Assembly (NCBI GenBank): GCA_013339765.2
Contig: CM023457.1
Location: 47,389,847-47,453,846 of the forward strand
Length of the DNA stretch: 64,000 nt
Reading direction: 5' to 3'
From: Haemaphysalis longicornis
Lineage: Eukaryota > Arthropoda > Arachnida > Ixodida > Ixodidae
Part shown: piece after piece, positions 27,101-39,100 of the stretch
Layout: the number at the start of each line of letters is the position of its first letter
How positions within the stretch are numbered: the first letter of the stretch is position 1
The notes under the pieces: generated by a model
Database searches by the model: none
Seen by the model: the letters and a program-made list of their open reading frames with translations, nothing else
What the model was told of the DNA's origin: nothing
Program-made: the position numbers and the translations under genes

Positions 27101-30100
27101 GGAACAGTGCTTACGGTCTCCGAATATTCCTTTTCGCCTCTTGCAGTGCCGGAGGGAAAGCCGACCATCGTGCACGCCCAGAACACGAGCAGTTCCACCA
27201 TACGTATACAGTGGACGGCTCCCCCGAGGCACACCATTCATGGGGAATTCGAAGGCTACCGCATCACGTACCGACCGCGAGACAAGTCCCAAGAGGAGAG
27301 CCGAGAGATCATCGTGCGAGACAGCAAGCAGACGGTGAGGACTGCGCATGCGCGCGCACATCTTTGCTTCGTGCTTCCTATATAGAGCCACTAAATACGC
27401 GAAAGCTTAATTTGTTTAGTGGCTCTAGCGCCTTCTTTATCTCCATATCTGTGTTGCGTCGTAGTGAGAGAGGAGCCATGTTTCAAATAACTAACTTTCG
27501 AACTCTCAAATACTATACTATCGGTATTTCAAATAACGAACTCTTCGTGAGCGACCGGTTGGTTTGCCCGCTGAGAGGATGAACGAAAAGGAATTATATA
27601 AACCACACAACTCCGCGGTGTGTCGAGTTGAAAGTTTAGGCATAATCCCCAGAGCTGTGTCTCTCTCCTTTAATTGTTCGATATTACGACATTATCAGCT
27701 TATAATTGTGTGCGTATTGACAGTTTGTGGGTGGATAGTACATTTTTAATCATGGAAGCGCGTACATTCATTTATCAATCGCCCTTGTATTTGCGCGTTA
27801 TCAGCTTATAATTGTGCTCGTATTGCCAATTTCTGGGTCGTTAGCACGTTATGGTAATTATATAAGCACGCACGTTCGTTTTACCAATCGTCCTTTTCTT
27901 TCATTTTTGCGCAGCAACTTCTTAGCGGAAGAACGGCTGCTAACACCGAAGTGATTATAAAGCTGAATAATGTATTCCCAATGTAATTTTAAAATTTCCG
28001 GATTGGTTCGTACGCCTTGTTACCGACAAAATGATAAAGCACTCATTAAACCGAAAGTTGTGGCCACTGGCTTCCCCCCAGCAACGCCGTCGTCTGCTGC
28101 GCGCATCGTCTGCTACGCGCCTGCGACCGGCGCGCCATCTCGTTTCATAGCGCAGAAGTTAATTCAACGCTTCGGCTGCCATCTCAAGGGACGTTTGACA
28201 AGCGAAGCCGACTTCACTTTGCCGAGTTATTTCACTCCTAAATTGCATCGGTACGAGAGAGATGGTTAATAAATTAGATCATTTTTGACAGTTATTAAAC
28301 GTTCCTTTAATTCGCCTTGGAGTTCACGCGTGATTTTCGCCGAGCGGTCATTTAAATGCCGTGCGCTCGCGTCGGCGCTGGGTGCGAGGCTAGGCTCATT
28401 TTTATTTCGGCGTGCTTGTGTTTTGGTGTGTTTGTTCGGTCGTCTTGGCTGCTCTCACCGCCGCGGTGTCTAGGTTGTGTGCCCGTCAGAGCGGTGGTAG
28501 CCCGACCCCCCTCGCCGTAAAAAAGGCGACCCGCATTAAATGTCCGCTTCAAAGTGAGAAAAAGGCATCCCCTCAGCATTTCATCAGTCTTTCACGAGGA
28601 TCTTCTATTCCCTTTCCCACGGCGAAGATCACGGAGTCCGCATCCTTTCTTCGAAGGCAAGAGAGCACTCCTTTCTTTTTCGGTGGTGATCCTGGACCCT
28701 TTCGAGTGTTCGCGTTTTTTCTTCCGGGATACGTTTTCTCTCCTCGGTGTCCGACCGTCGCGGAGTCGCCGGGAATCGGCCGAAAGTATGAATGGGAGAC
28801 GCGTGTAGACAAAGCCAGGCGCCGGTTGTTTGGGTCGAAGAGAGACGGGGGAGTCAAGTAAGAACAACGAAAAGAAGCAACGCATCGACCATGGTTCGAC
28901 GCGATCGAGAATGAATCGTCGCGGCCAGGGTGTTCACCTAGTCCGTTGCCTGATCAGTCCTCAAACTCAACGGGTAAGCGCTGGAGGATGGCGCGATTTT
29001 TGCTCGGAGAAGCGCTCGCAACTAGCGCGGAGTTCCTGATCCGAGGCTGCCTGCTCCGACTCTTTGGCGAAGTTGCGCCCGAAACTAGTTCCGCGAGAAA
29101 AGTGCAAGGTGTGGTTGTTTGTGCGCGGTGCCCGAAATTACCGTCCGTGAGGCGCTGAAAGCGAGCGTTCTAGCAACGTTGAAGAGTACACACAGCTAGT
29201 TAAGAAGTTTGGCAGTGTAGGAAATATCGTAGTCCTCACGTAGGTCGCGTTTTCGCGACCCAAAGACGCAGTGTTGCGGGATTACGACACCAAGTTGGAA
29301 AAGCGACGACAGGTTGGGGCGCTGAGAAAAGTGCTAGCGGTTTTTGTTCGCGAGTTTCTGGTGCCGTATGTCTAGAAATGCATTCTTACGGAGTATGCTT
29401 TGCGTTTGGTGAAAATGAGAGCGGTTGCGGTGTGGCTTTGGTTTCAGGCCGATTTCATTGATGCATGTTCGATCATGTTGCGCCATGTTCAACCTGCTTG
29501 CGCATACATGCCTCCTCCCTCCTCTCCCACTCATGAGCCGACAGGGCAGTTTGGCTGTCATGTTAGAACATGATCTTGTGGCTGATTGCTGTAAAGATTG
29601 TTCGTTTTATTTTCACCGTGCGTGAGACAGGTATTTTTATAGTATATTTACTTCCTGCAAATATGCTTCACTGAATTTACATAGGCGAAAGTTCACATTT
29701 GATTGGATTAGAATTACCGTTATATCTGATTTCCGATTGTAGTGAATTCCCATTGTACAAGTTCAGTGCATGCTTTCGAATTCGCAGTAATTTTGTCTTG
29801 GAATGGTTGTGGCTAGGAGGAATACCAATCAGCCGGCTCATATGTCAGTTCTCGCTTTGCTGTCGTCAGCAAGGCATTTGTGACCTCAGTTGAACTTATG
29901 ATTTGTATTTGTTTGCACAGTCTGACATATTTTATATGTTTGAGCTCTTATTAACTGCTAAGTATAGATGTTTGGCCAGTCTTCTAAGCTAATGGTCACT
30001 GCAGCTAGAGGTCATTACTCAGCGGCACGAATAAGCCGGCTTTTCTAATACATCCGTCGTGCAGGCAATCTCAGGATGATTGAGCTGTTCGTCATTAAAT

Positions 30101-33100
30101 TTTTTAGTAAATTAGTAAATCATCGTCACTAAACAGGCAGAAGACAATCGGCGCAATGCTAACTGAATTTTATGTGTGAAAGGAATGCAAATTCACGGAA
30201 CTTTCAGTGAAGTGACCGTAATTTTTCGCAGTCCTTCGCTTTACAAGCCAGCCTGATATCACTGCAAGCCAACTGCTATAAAAATTTTATCTTTGAGCAG
30301 TGCGGGACTGTTCGAAGCTTCGTCTTGCCTAATTGTTTGCTCGGTCCAGTTTTCAACCGGTAACTTCTACATCAGTGCATGCATTTTTTTTTTTTTCACC
30401 AGCAAAAGGCCTGCAGAGCGGCTCAATACCTTGGTGTGAGGCCACCGCTAATTTCTTGTCAGTTTCAAAAAAAAAAAAAAAAAAAATCTGTGAGTGTGCT
30501 TGTGAAAAGTGCGGCACTTTTTTCACAACACGCCAGGTACGTTGCTCATTTGCGAGCAGTGAACTATGGTCACAAGTACAGTGGTCATATTTTTTTGCTT
30601 AGGTGAGGAGTGAAGGGATTGGGGGGGTCATCTCTGACCATGGAGATGCATCCACTATCGAAAACGACGCGACACATTGCGCATTAACTTTCTCCTACTT
30701 TTGCTGTTTAGTATTATTTCATCCTAAACAAATGACAGGTGTGCATGCATCTTTAGATCCTGTGCCTTGATCTGTTCCTCACTTAGTGAGGAGTTTTGTG
30801 ATTGAAAGGAAAAGAAGTTAATAACATACAGTGGATACGTGATGTTATATTCATGGAAGCAACTCGAACTTACTTTTGTTGAAGATCCAATGTAGACACT
30901 GCATGATGGTTGGGTTGTGTCTGTTACTACAGCTGATGCGACATTTTTCTTTTTCGGCAGTGCAAAAGGCAGGATTCAAGTGTAATCAGTCTTATAGTAC
31001 CAGTGGCGTGCATTTGTATCTTGCGAATCAGTGCTGTTGTCAAATTAAGCATCTCTCTGCCCAACTTGCAGTTCTATAGCGCTGCTTCAAGTGCGTGCTC
31101 TAGATACCTTTTTATTTTGGGGGTTTACCTTTATCACTTTCTTCCTTGCTGTCCTTGTGTTTCAGACACTGCGCTGTTTCTAAATGTTTAGCCAAGCGAG
31201 CCACCTACATGTGTGTCGTGTGGTAAATTAAATTTAATGTATCAGACACTTCGGGATTGCTCGAAATGTTGGGAATAACGATTCATTCGATTGCCCTCGC
31301 AGCCGTGGCCAGAGTTTTGTTTTGAGAGTGGTTCTTCAGAGCTTGAAAGTTGAGATAAAAGCGAGCAATGTAGTCTTCGTTTATGGAACCATTACAGCTG
31401 CTGCACGGTACACTGCAGGGGTCTATTCTGACTCTAACCTCTTTCCTTCGCTTCTGCCACCCTATGCAGCAATACACCATTCGGAACTTGGAGACGTTTA
31501 CGCAGTACCTGGTGTCTCTGCAAGTGTTCAACCCTGCCGGACGCGGACCGGCCGTGGTCGTGCCGGTCATGACCGACGAGGGAGGTGAGCAGGCAGAACG
31601 CCACCACGTCCAGTCTTCGCGTTTTGCCGAAACCTGCCCCGTGCTTTCTGGTTTTATACGGGTACTGTGTTTTGGCGACCCCATGCAGGGCTAGTTGCCA
31701 GTTGTATTGAAGCACTGACGGCGCACGGGAAAAGTGTCCTTAAGACACTTTGTCTACTCGCTGCTGATGGGTGCAGACAACCATGTCATCTGCTTGTGGC
31801 TCGTGGAGCAGATGACCTTGTTGTCTGTTTGTTCGCTGTTGATGAGTGGTTTCTTTCTTGCCCCTGAGAAAGAACGTGTACGACGACTGCGTCTTACCGG
31901 TACTCACCTACGGGGCAGAAACTTGGAGGCTCACTAAGAGGGTTCAGCGTAAATTGAGGACGACTCAGCGAGCAATGGAACGGAAGACGATGGGTGTAAC
32001 GTTAAGGGACGAAAAAAGAGCAGAGTGGGTCAGGGAACAAACACGTGTTAAGGGACATATTAGCAGAAATTACGAAGTAATAAATGGACGTGGGCAGCGT
32101 ATGTAATGTGAAGGCAAGATAACCGTTGGTCATTAAGGGTAACAGAGTGGATCCCTAGAGAAAGCAAGCGTTGCAGGGGGTGGCAGAAAGTTAGATGGGC
32201 AGATGAGATCAAGAAGTTTGCAGGGATAAATTGGCACAGGACCGGGGTAATTGGAGAATAATGGGAGAGGCCTTTGCCCTGCAGTGGGCGTAGATAGGCT
32301 GGTGATGATGATGATTTTTTAAAAGTTGCACCTGCCATAAACATTTAATGGGCCTTGGAGCACTTTTGAGCAGTCCAAATGACGTTAAAGGAGGCTTGAG
32401 CACGACGTGTGGTTTCTTTTCTGTGCCCGCCCAGAGCAGTTCCTGGGCAGTGCACAACTGCTCTCGCCATAGGAATTCAATAGGCAAATAAAATACGACA
32501 CTGCTTTGGGGCAGTTCTGAGCAGCTTAAAATGACCAATGAAGGATGCCTCACATCGTCTGCTTGCTGCTCATGGGAGCAGACAACCATAGGCCTCTTTT
32601 ATTTGTACATTTCGTACTGCTCAGAACTGCCCCAAAGCAGTGTTGTATTTTATTTGGCCCATGGAATTCCTGTGGCGAGAGCAGTTGTGCACTGCCCAGG
32701 AACTGCTCTGGGCGGGCACGCAAAAGAAACCACACATCGTCTGCTTGCTGCTCATGGAAGCAGACAGTGCAGGTGCAGTCTTATGTCTGCGTGAAGGGCC
32801 ATGTTGAATTACGGGCTTATTCCAGCTGTGAGCCTGGCTGTGCTGCCGCGCGTAGTTGGCGAAAAGCAATAAAATGACCGCTCGCAATGCAGTCTGCTGC
32901 AATGCGCCTGCTACGTCTGCTGCAGGTCTGGGTTGTATGAAGCCTCATGTCAGCGTAGATAGCAGGTCTTTAGATTAAGTGGCATGTATTCTGTGTGATT
33001 TTGAGTAATTTGGTGCATTGTTGGTGTAGACGGTGACAAAGAAGACGGTACAATGGCAGCTTTGTGTCAACCAAGAGGGGGTCCAGGGGGAGAACCCTGG

Positions 33101-36100
33101 GGAATCCCTCATGTAAAAAACTAGTGGGGCTGAAGGGGTGGCGGTAAACTGTGCCTTTATTTTATGCAAAACTAAGGTGTCTGGGGGAATCCAGGCCCCT
33201 CGTCTGGTTCCACCAGTGGTGCCAAGGACATACGCACTAACACACTGCATGTTACAAACCTTAGGAGGGGGGTTTATCATTGAAACTGCACCGAACATAT
33301 CGAGAGGTCAGCAGGGTGAGCCATTTACTCTCCATTTCATGATGAAGCGTCCCAATCAAACATTTTTTCGTTAGTCATGCTGAAAGACAAGCTCAACGAA
33401 ACCAATAAGTATTTGTGGATTGTAACATAAGGTATTTGTTACACACAGCTAGGTTCTGTCATTTGCAATTAAAAGTAATTTAGTGCAACACCGGGAATGT
33501 TGTGCAAGGCACAAAAATTCGTTTTTTATTGTATGTATGCCGGTATTGTAAGAGTGTGCAAAAAACAGGAGGGACTAACAAACCGCGGCATGTATTGTTT
33601 TTTTTTTTTTTTTTCATGTGCAATAGATGGGACTTGTCAGTGAAAATTTTCGCTGTTGATGCATTGGTGCTGCTGCCTTTGCATTTCCAAAAACATTGCT
33701 AAGGAGATGTCAAGTCAAAGCACAGCTCACCACCTGCCTCTGCTGACGCACCAATTGCACGGTGTCCCCATGGATCCCGTGACTCCCGTCACCTCTTGCA
33801 CACGTTGTCAAAACGGAGTGCATAGCCAGTGCAGGGTGTCAAAAAGAGGGTGGGAATGATCACAATAAAAGGCCGAACAACAGGAGCGACAGGCAGTCAG
33901 TGTCGCTGCTAGAGCCAGCATATGTCACCACTGAGATGGTTAGAATGCCAGGCACTGTTGGTCCGGTGTATGGCGGGCATGCGAGAAATGCCGCGTCACG
34001 GAATCCCGAAGCCAGAGTGAGTCGTGCGGATCAGGCCAAGGCTCGATTCTGTGAGCGAGAGTGACAAGGTGATCACACGTTCGTAAAAAATTAAACCCGT
34101 TCCACTCAATGTGACAGCTGTCGGAAGTGCAGAGCAGTGATTCGTCAGAATGGGCTGTAGCGCCGTTATCCGCTCACCGCTACCACCCAATGTGATTCAA
34201 ATTTCCCGCCTTCGCAGTGCTCGCACGCCCTCTGCCTGAAACTGCACCAGCGGGAGTTCTGTTCTTTTTATGCTTGCTTTTCCTCCCGCCGGTGTTGCAT
34301 GGACACTTTTTTTCACTTGCCATCGTAAAAACCAACCCAGCGAGTGTACCTAACTAAATGAACGTGGGTGCTGCCGGTTAATTACGTATATTTTGCCTCA
34401 AATGTATCTGCAGTTTTCTTTGCACTGAACTACGGGGGGATGTATGACAAGCGCCAGCAATTCACGAGTTTCGAATGCTTATGCCTATATAAACTGCTTG
34501 GCTTTCAAAGCCTCTAAGTTACGCCGTGTGGCTCTACTTGGGTCCTGCGAGCGAGCCACGACGACAAGGCGAGCCCCTAAATTGCTCTGCATTTAAAATG
34601 CGCCCACAGACCTTGCATTACTTTCTCCCTGCACGTGCAGTGCCGAGCCCGCCGGTGAACTTGACGGCGGTGGGCGTGACGGACAACACAGTGCGACTGA
34701 AGTGGCGGGAGCCCGAGAAACCCAACGGGGTTCTCCAGGGATACCACGTCTACTTTCAGCCGTCACGCAATGGCTCCACCCAGCAGCAGCGCCGCACCGT
34801 TTCCCACCCGCAGCCAATCCAGGAGTACTCGCTCACCAACCTCCGTGAGTGCTCTTCTCGCCTGGGCATTCCCCTCTTTTTGTAGTGGCTAATGTTGGCC
34901 AACGGTGGCTCAAATGACTCGAGGTTGTGAATTTACGACACATTCTTGCCGTGTGACAACCTTTTTGTTGACGGCTAATATTGGCTAGCGATGGCTAAAA
35001 ACGACTCGGGGTTGTAAATTTCGCGTACGTTCCAGTGTCCCCTTTACACGGCTTCATTGCCGTCTTCGCGCACAGTCCGCCATGTTAAGCCCGTTCCAAT
35101 TCGAACGGAGCAGTCAACGGAGACTGCTTCGAAGAGACGGCACCAAAGTCAGCAACGATGCAGGCTACCTTCCACTCTAAACTACTAAGTGACGCCAGCA
35201 CCACCTTTTTGTGTACTAAATGTTGTGACAAATTGCCTTGTTGTTTTATTGACATATTTAGTATAATTTACTAGTAGTGGAGATGCTTTTGTTTAGTTTG
35301 TAAATCACGTAATGTTTGTAATAATAACGGTAATATTATTTACGAAACCTGTTACTTGCGTTGCTCAAAATGTCTGCTACAAAGTTGTCCTCTGCGTTGG
35401 TGAGCGCTGCGCCGTTCCAATTCTGCTTCCTTTAGACGTCTAATTAGACTCCTTCGTAAGCTGTCTACCACGCTGTCCGCGAATTGGAACGCAGCCTTAC
35501 AACACATTCTTGGCGTGCGACATTCTTTTCGTTGACGGCTAATGATGGCTAAGAACGACGAAACGGTTCAGAATTTACAGCAGAAATCCTTGTGCGACAA
35601 TCTTTTTATCTACGGCTAATGACGGCTAAACATGACACATTCGTAAATTTACGACAGAAATTCTTGTCGTGCGACAAAATACTTGTCATCAGCGACAGGT
35701 TTCTTGCCAGAAATTGAAGAACTTGGTTTTCTTTCCCAGATGCATATTCAGTTAGTGCATTTATTTTTGCTCCCATTGGCTTTTTCTTGAAACTTCAAGG
35801 AACAGTGACGGTGAGGCTTAGAAGGGCTAGCTCTTTCATAGTAAACGTACCGGTGCTAAGCGATGGGCACGAGGTATAAATGAGTTTGTTTTCACAACAG
35901 GGGAGTGTGCAGTGCACTTTACTTGAGAAGAGTGCACTCCACTTCCCCCCAGTGTAAACTTGCTCATCCTTTGCATCGTTTGCTCAGCGCCCGTACTGTT
36001 TACAACTTAAACGCTGTGTTTAGGAGAAAAAAAAAAGGGTGGCAAAAGAAGTGAAAGATACACACAAGCAGTAGCTTTTAATAAGTTTCTTTCTATCTCA

Positions 36101-39100
36101 TCTTTGTGTGGAGCCTCTGTTTGCAAGGAGGGCCTCAACTCTCCTCGTAATGTGTAGACTTTCCGGTTGTAAAGGAAGGCTTTCTTCATAGTTGACAGGG
36201 TGTGAATCTGTTTTTCGAATGCTGAGGAGGCAAGTATACTTGACGCAATGGAACGAACCAGTTGCATTGAATCAACCCGAAGGAAATAAAACGGGTAAAA
36301 GAAGCTAATTGGACAGTCCAAGTTGAATGCATAGTCCGTTTGAACAGCCTTGGCGCCTTTTTTTTTTTTTCTGTGTCCTGACATACGTCGTTTTAATGGT
36401 GCACCCTTCGGAGACAAACTGGATGCTGTGGTGGAATTTATTTCCTTTAACTCGTCGTCTTGCGGGGCGCTACCCATTGGGAAGCCTAATCGCCTGCCTT
36501 TACGGTGATTCCCATTTGGTTTTCCTTTGTCGAACACTAAACTCTTCGGGGCCTAACGTTTGCGCTTTTGCTGCTGCTCGTATGCAGGCCCGTTCTCGCA
36601 CTACAACATCTGGGTGAAGGCCTTCACGCAGAAACATCTCGGGGAATCCAGCAACCTGCTCAATATACAGACCGACGTCCAAGGTGGGTTCTTGTGCGCG
36701 GTTTTCCTTTGATGTTTGCTGGCTGTAGTGTACAAGCTTTAGGATTCCCTCGTAGTATTGGAGGGAATCATTCATAGTAGAGAGAATCATTAGATTAGAT
36801 TAGATCTAATTCATTATCTAATTAGATTAAAAGGAATGATTAGGGTAATTAGATAAGGTTAAATGTCTAATTAGATAAGATGTATTAGATTAGATGTGGG
36901 ATTAGGATTAGAGGGTGAAATCTATTAGATTAGAGAGGGATTAGGTTAATTAGATATAGGTTAATTATCAATTAGATAAGAGGTATTAGATTAGATGTGG
37001 GATTAGGATTAGAGGGTTTAGAAATCTAATTAGATTAGGGAGGGATTAGGTTAATTAGATATGGTTAATTATCTAATTAGATAAGAGGTATTAGATTAGA
37101 TGAGGGATTAGGATTAGAGGATTAGAAAGGAGGGAATAGTATCGGAGGTGGATATGGTGGCTTTTGTTGCTGAGCAGCTTGGCTCCTTTTGTAAAGTTGT
37201 GGGTGAGAACCGCTGATGCAGGTTGAGATGTGGATACCTTCAACCTGAGCGTCGACAAGGTAGGATGTAAGGATGGTTGTGTTCCTCTAATCCGAAATTC
37301 CACTTATGTGGACTGTTTTTTGTTTTGTCTTGTTTTCTGTCGAAAAGAAAGCAAATATGTTTCTTCATCTTAGCTGTGAAGTTGTCTCAATTTGCCTTAA
37401 CGAAAAGTCTACACCACTGTGGAGTGATGTGGCCTATAAGTTGGCCTGATTTTAGCTTGTGTAGGTGTTAACAGACGGCTTATGAGGAAGCGGTTGCACT
37501 CTAGAGACAAATGTTTGGAAGTGGGCATACCAATTGAAGTTTAATAGTCCGCATCGCATGCGGTGCCTCCTACCTGTAAGTTTCTACGTTGTTTTAATTG
37601 TACAAACGACATCTTAAGCCAAAAAAAGCAAAGGAGATTATGAAACTCCTGAAAAGCTAATTCCAGTCATAAATTTCTACAGAGTCGTCTTTTTTTCTAA
37701 AAAAATCTGGAAACATTTATTACGAATGGCCATTCCTAACTTGCTGCATTTTTAAGTTTCAATCTAAAAGTGCTTCTAGTTCTGGGCACCTTTCTCTGCT
37801 CAGTGAGCAAAGGGCAAGTTGGCAAAAAGTTCACATTTTATGATGGATGTGCCTCCAATCTGAAAACGCCTCCCTACACTTACCAGCCACATAGTTCGAG
37901 GACAAGGGGTTGCTTACAAGCGAGAAAGTACGGCACTTACAGCCTGCTTTTTGTACCAAAAAATTTCTGATTTAGGTCCACCTTGATTAGTGCTATGCAT
38001 TGGTAATAAGCAACCCAGAATGAGGTGCGTGCACTCTCTTGTTACAGCGCACTGTTTCTCCTCCTTGCAAATTCATCCCACCCCATCCTCCTCCTCCTTC
38101 CTCCATCATCATCATCATCAATCATCTTCATCCCACCGACGACCGCTCGTTGATGCCAGGCCCCAGCGCGCCGATCATCGTGAACCTGACGTGCCAGTCA
38201 TTGGACAGTCTCTTCCTGCAATGGGAGAGGCCGCAGACCTACTACAACAAGGTGGACTACTACTTTGTGCACTACCGCTCGGAGGAGGCCTGGGCCTTTG
38301 AGGAGATCGCCATGGCTGCCACCGACCGGCTTGATCACGTCGTGAGTGCTCTCATCCCCCCTCTCTCTCTCCTCATCCCCCTCCCCTCTCTCTCCGTTCC
38401 TCCACTTGCATTGACGTCCTCCTCCTTCCCCGCCTCTTCCAGATGTTCATTCCCAACCTGACGGCCAACACGCTGTACGAGGTGAAGGTGCAGGGGGCGA
38501 CGCGGAGTATCATTGACCAGACCACCGTGTTCAAAGGGCAGTTTTCTGATTCCCGGAAGGTGCTCCTCCAGAGTAAGTGTCAGAGTAAGTGCACCCCTCG
38601 CCGCCGCCACCGTTGCTGGGTCAACAACCACTCTTCTCTCACCAACACTTCTTTCCTGCTCCTCCGTCGTCGGGTGTTCTCTCTCTCTCTCTCTCTCTCT
38701 TCTCTGCATGCGCGAGTCGCTCGAGCGAGAAAGCCTTGGCACATCTTTTCGTCTGCTTCTTCCTCTTTTTTTTTATTTTTCTTGCCTCTTTTGAAGGTGA
38801 ATGCCGGCCGCTACCGCGATCTTTGCCCTGCCTGTGGACATGTGGTGTTGCAGCCGACGTGTTCCCTCTGCCATGTTGGATGCTGATGGTAGAGCATGCC
38901 CTGACCGCTTTGGTTTGTCAACGCTTACGTCGTGTTGCTCGCGCCTTACGCATGCTGTTTTTGGCCTCATTCTCACACTACGCTCAGGAAAGCGGAAAAA
39001 ACTCAGTGATACGAGTTCAAGAACAACTTAATTTCAGGTGGCGACGCTTATGAAGACGCGGTTTGGGAACTTGAAAACTTTAGCTGCGGTTCATTGATAC

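Larger units (their letters stand above)
31585..34640 (+). other. Intron d-e (3.1 kb)
   Basis: Contains an RTE-clade LINE 3' end (31862-32317), a long imperfect inverted repeat (32403-32739) and direct copies of a CTGCTCATGG-type motif around 31745, 32555 and 32735. The stretch 32880-34600 shows no recognisable element beyond poly-T at 33598-33614. Confidence 0.65.

Noticed and set aside
28412..28861. 149-codon + ORF in the CpG-rich block
   Set aside because: No motif; composition explains the open frame. Only the block as a whole was kept as a possible promoter.
36778..37135. CRISPR-like array
   Set aside because: Units are degenerate, AT-rich and contiguous with no unique spacers; this is a eukaryotic minisatellite.
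38573..38590. Frameshift or assembly error at the exon h donor
   Set aside because: The repeated GTAAGT sites are 12 nt apart and both keep the frame, so no error needs to be assumed.
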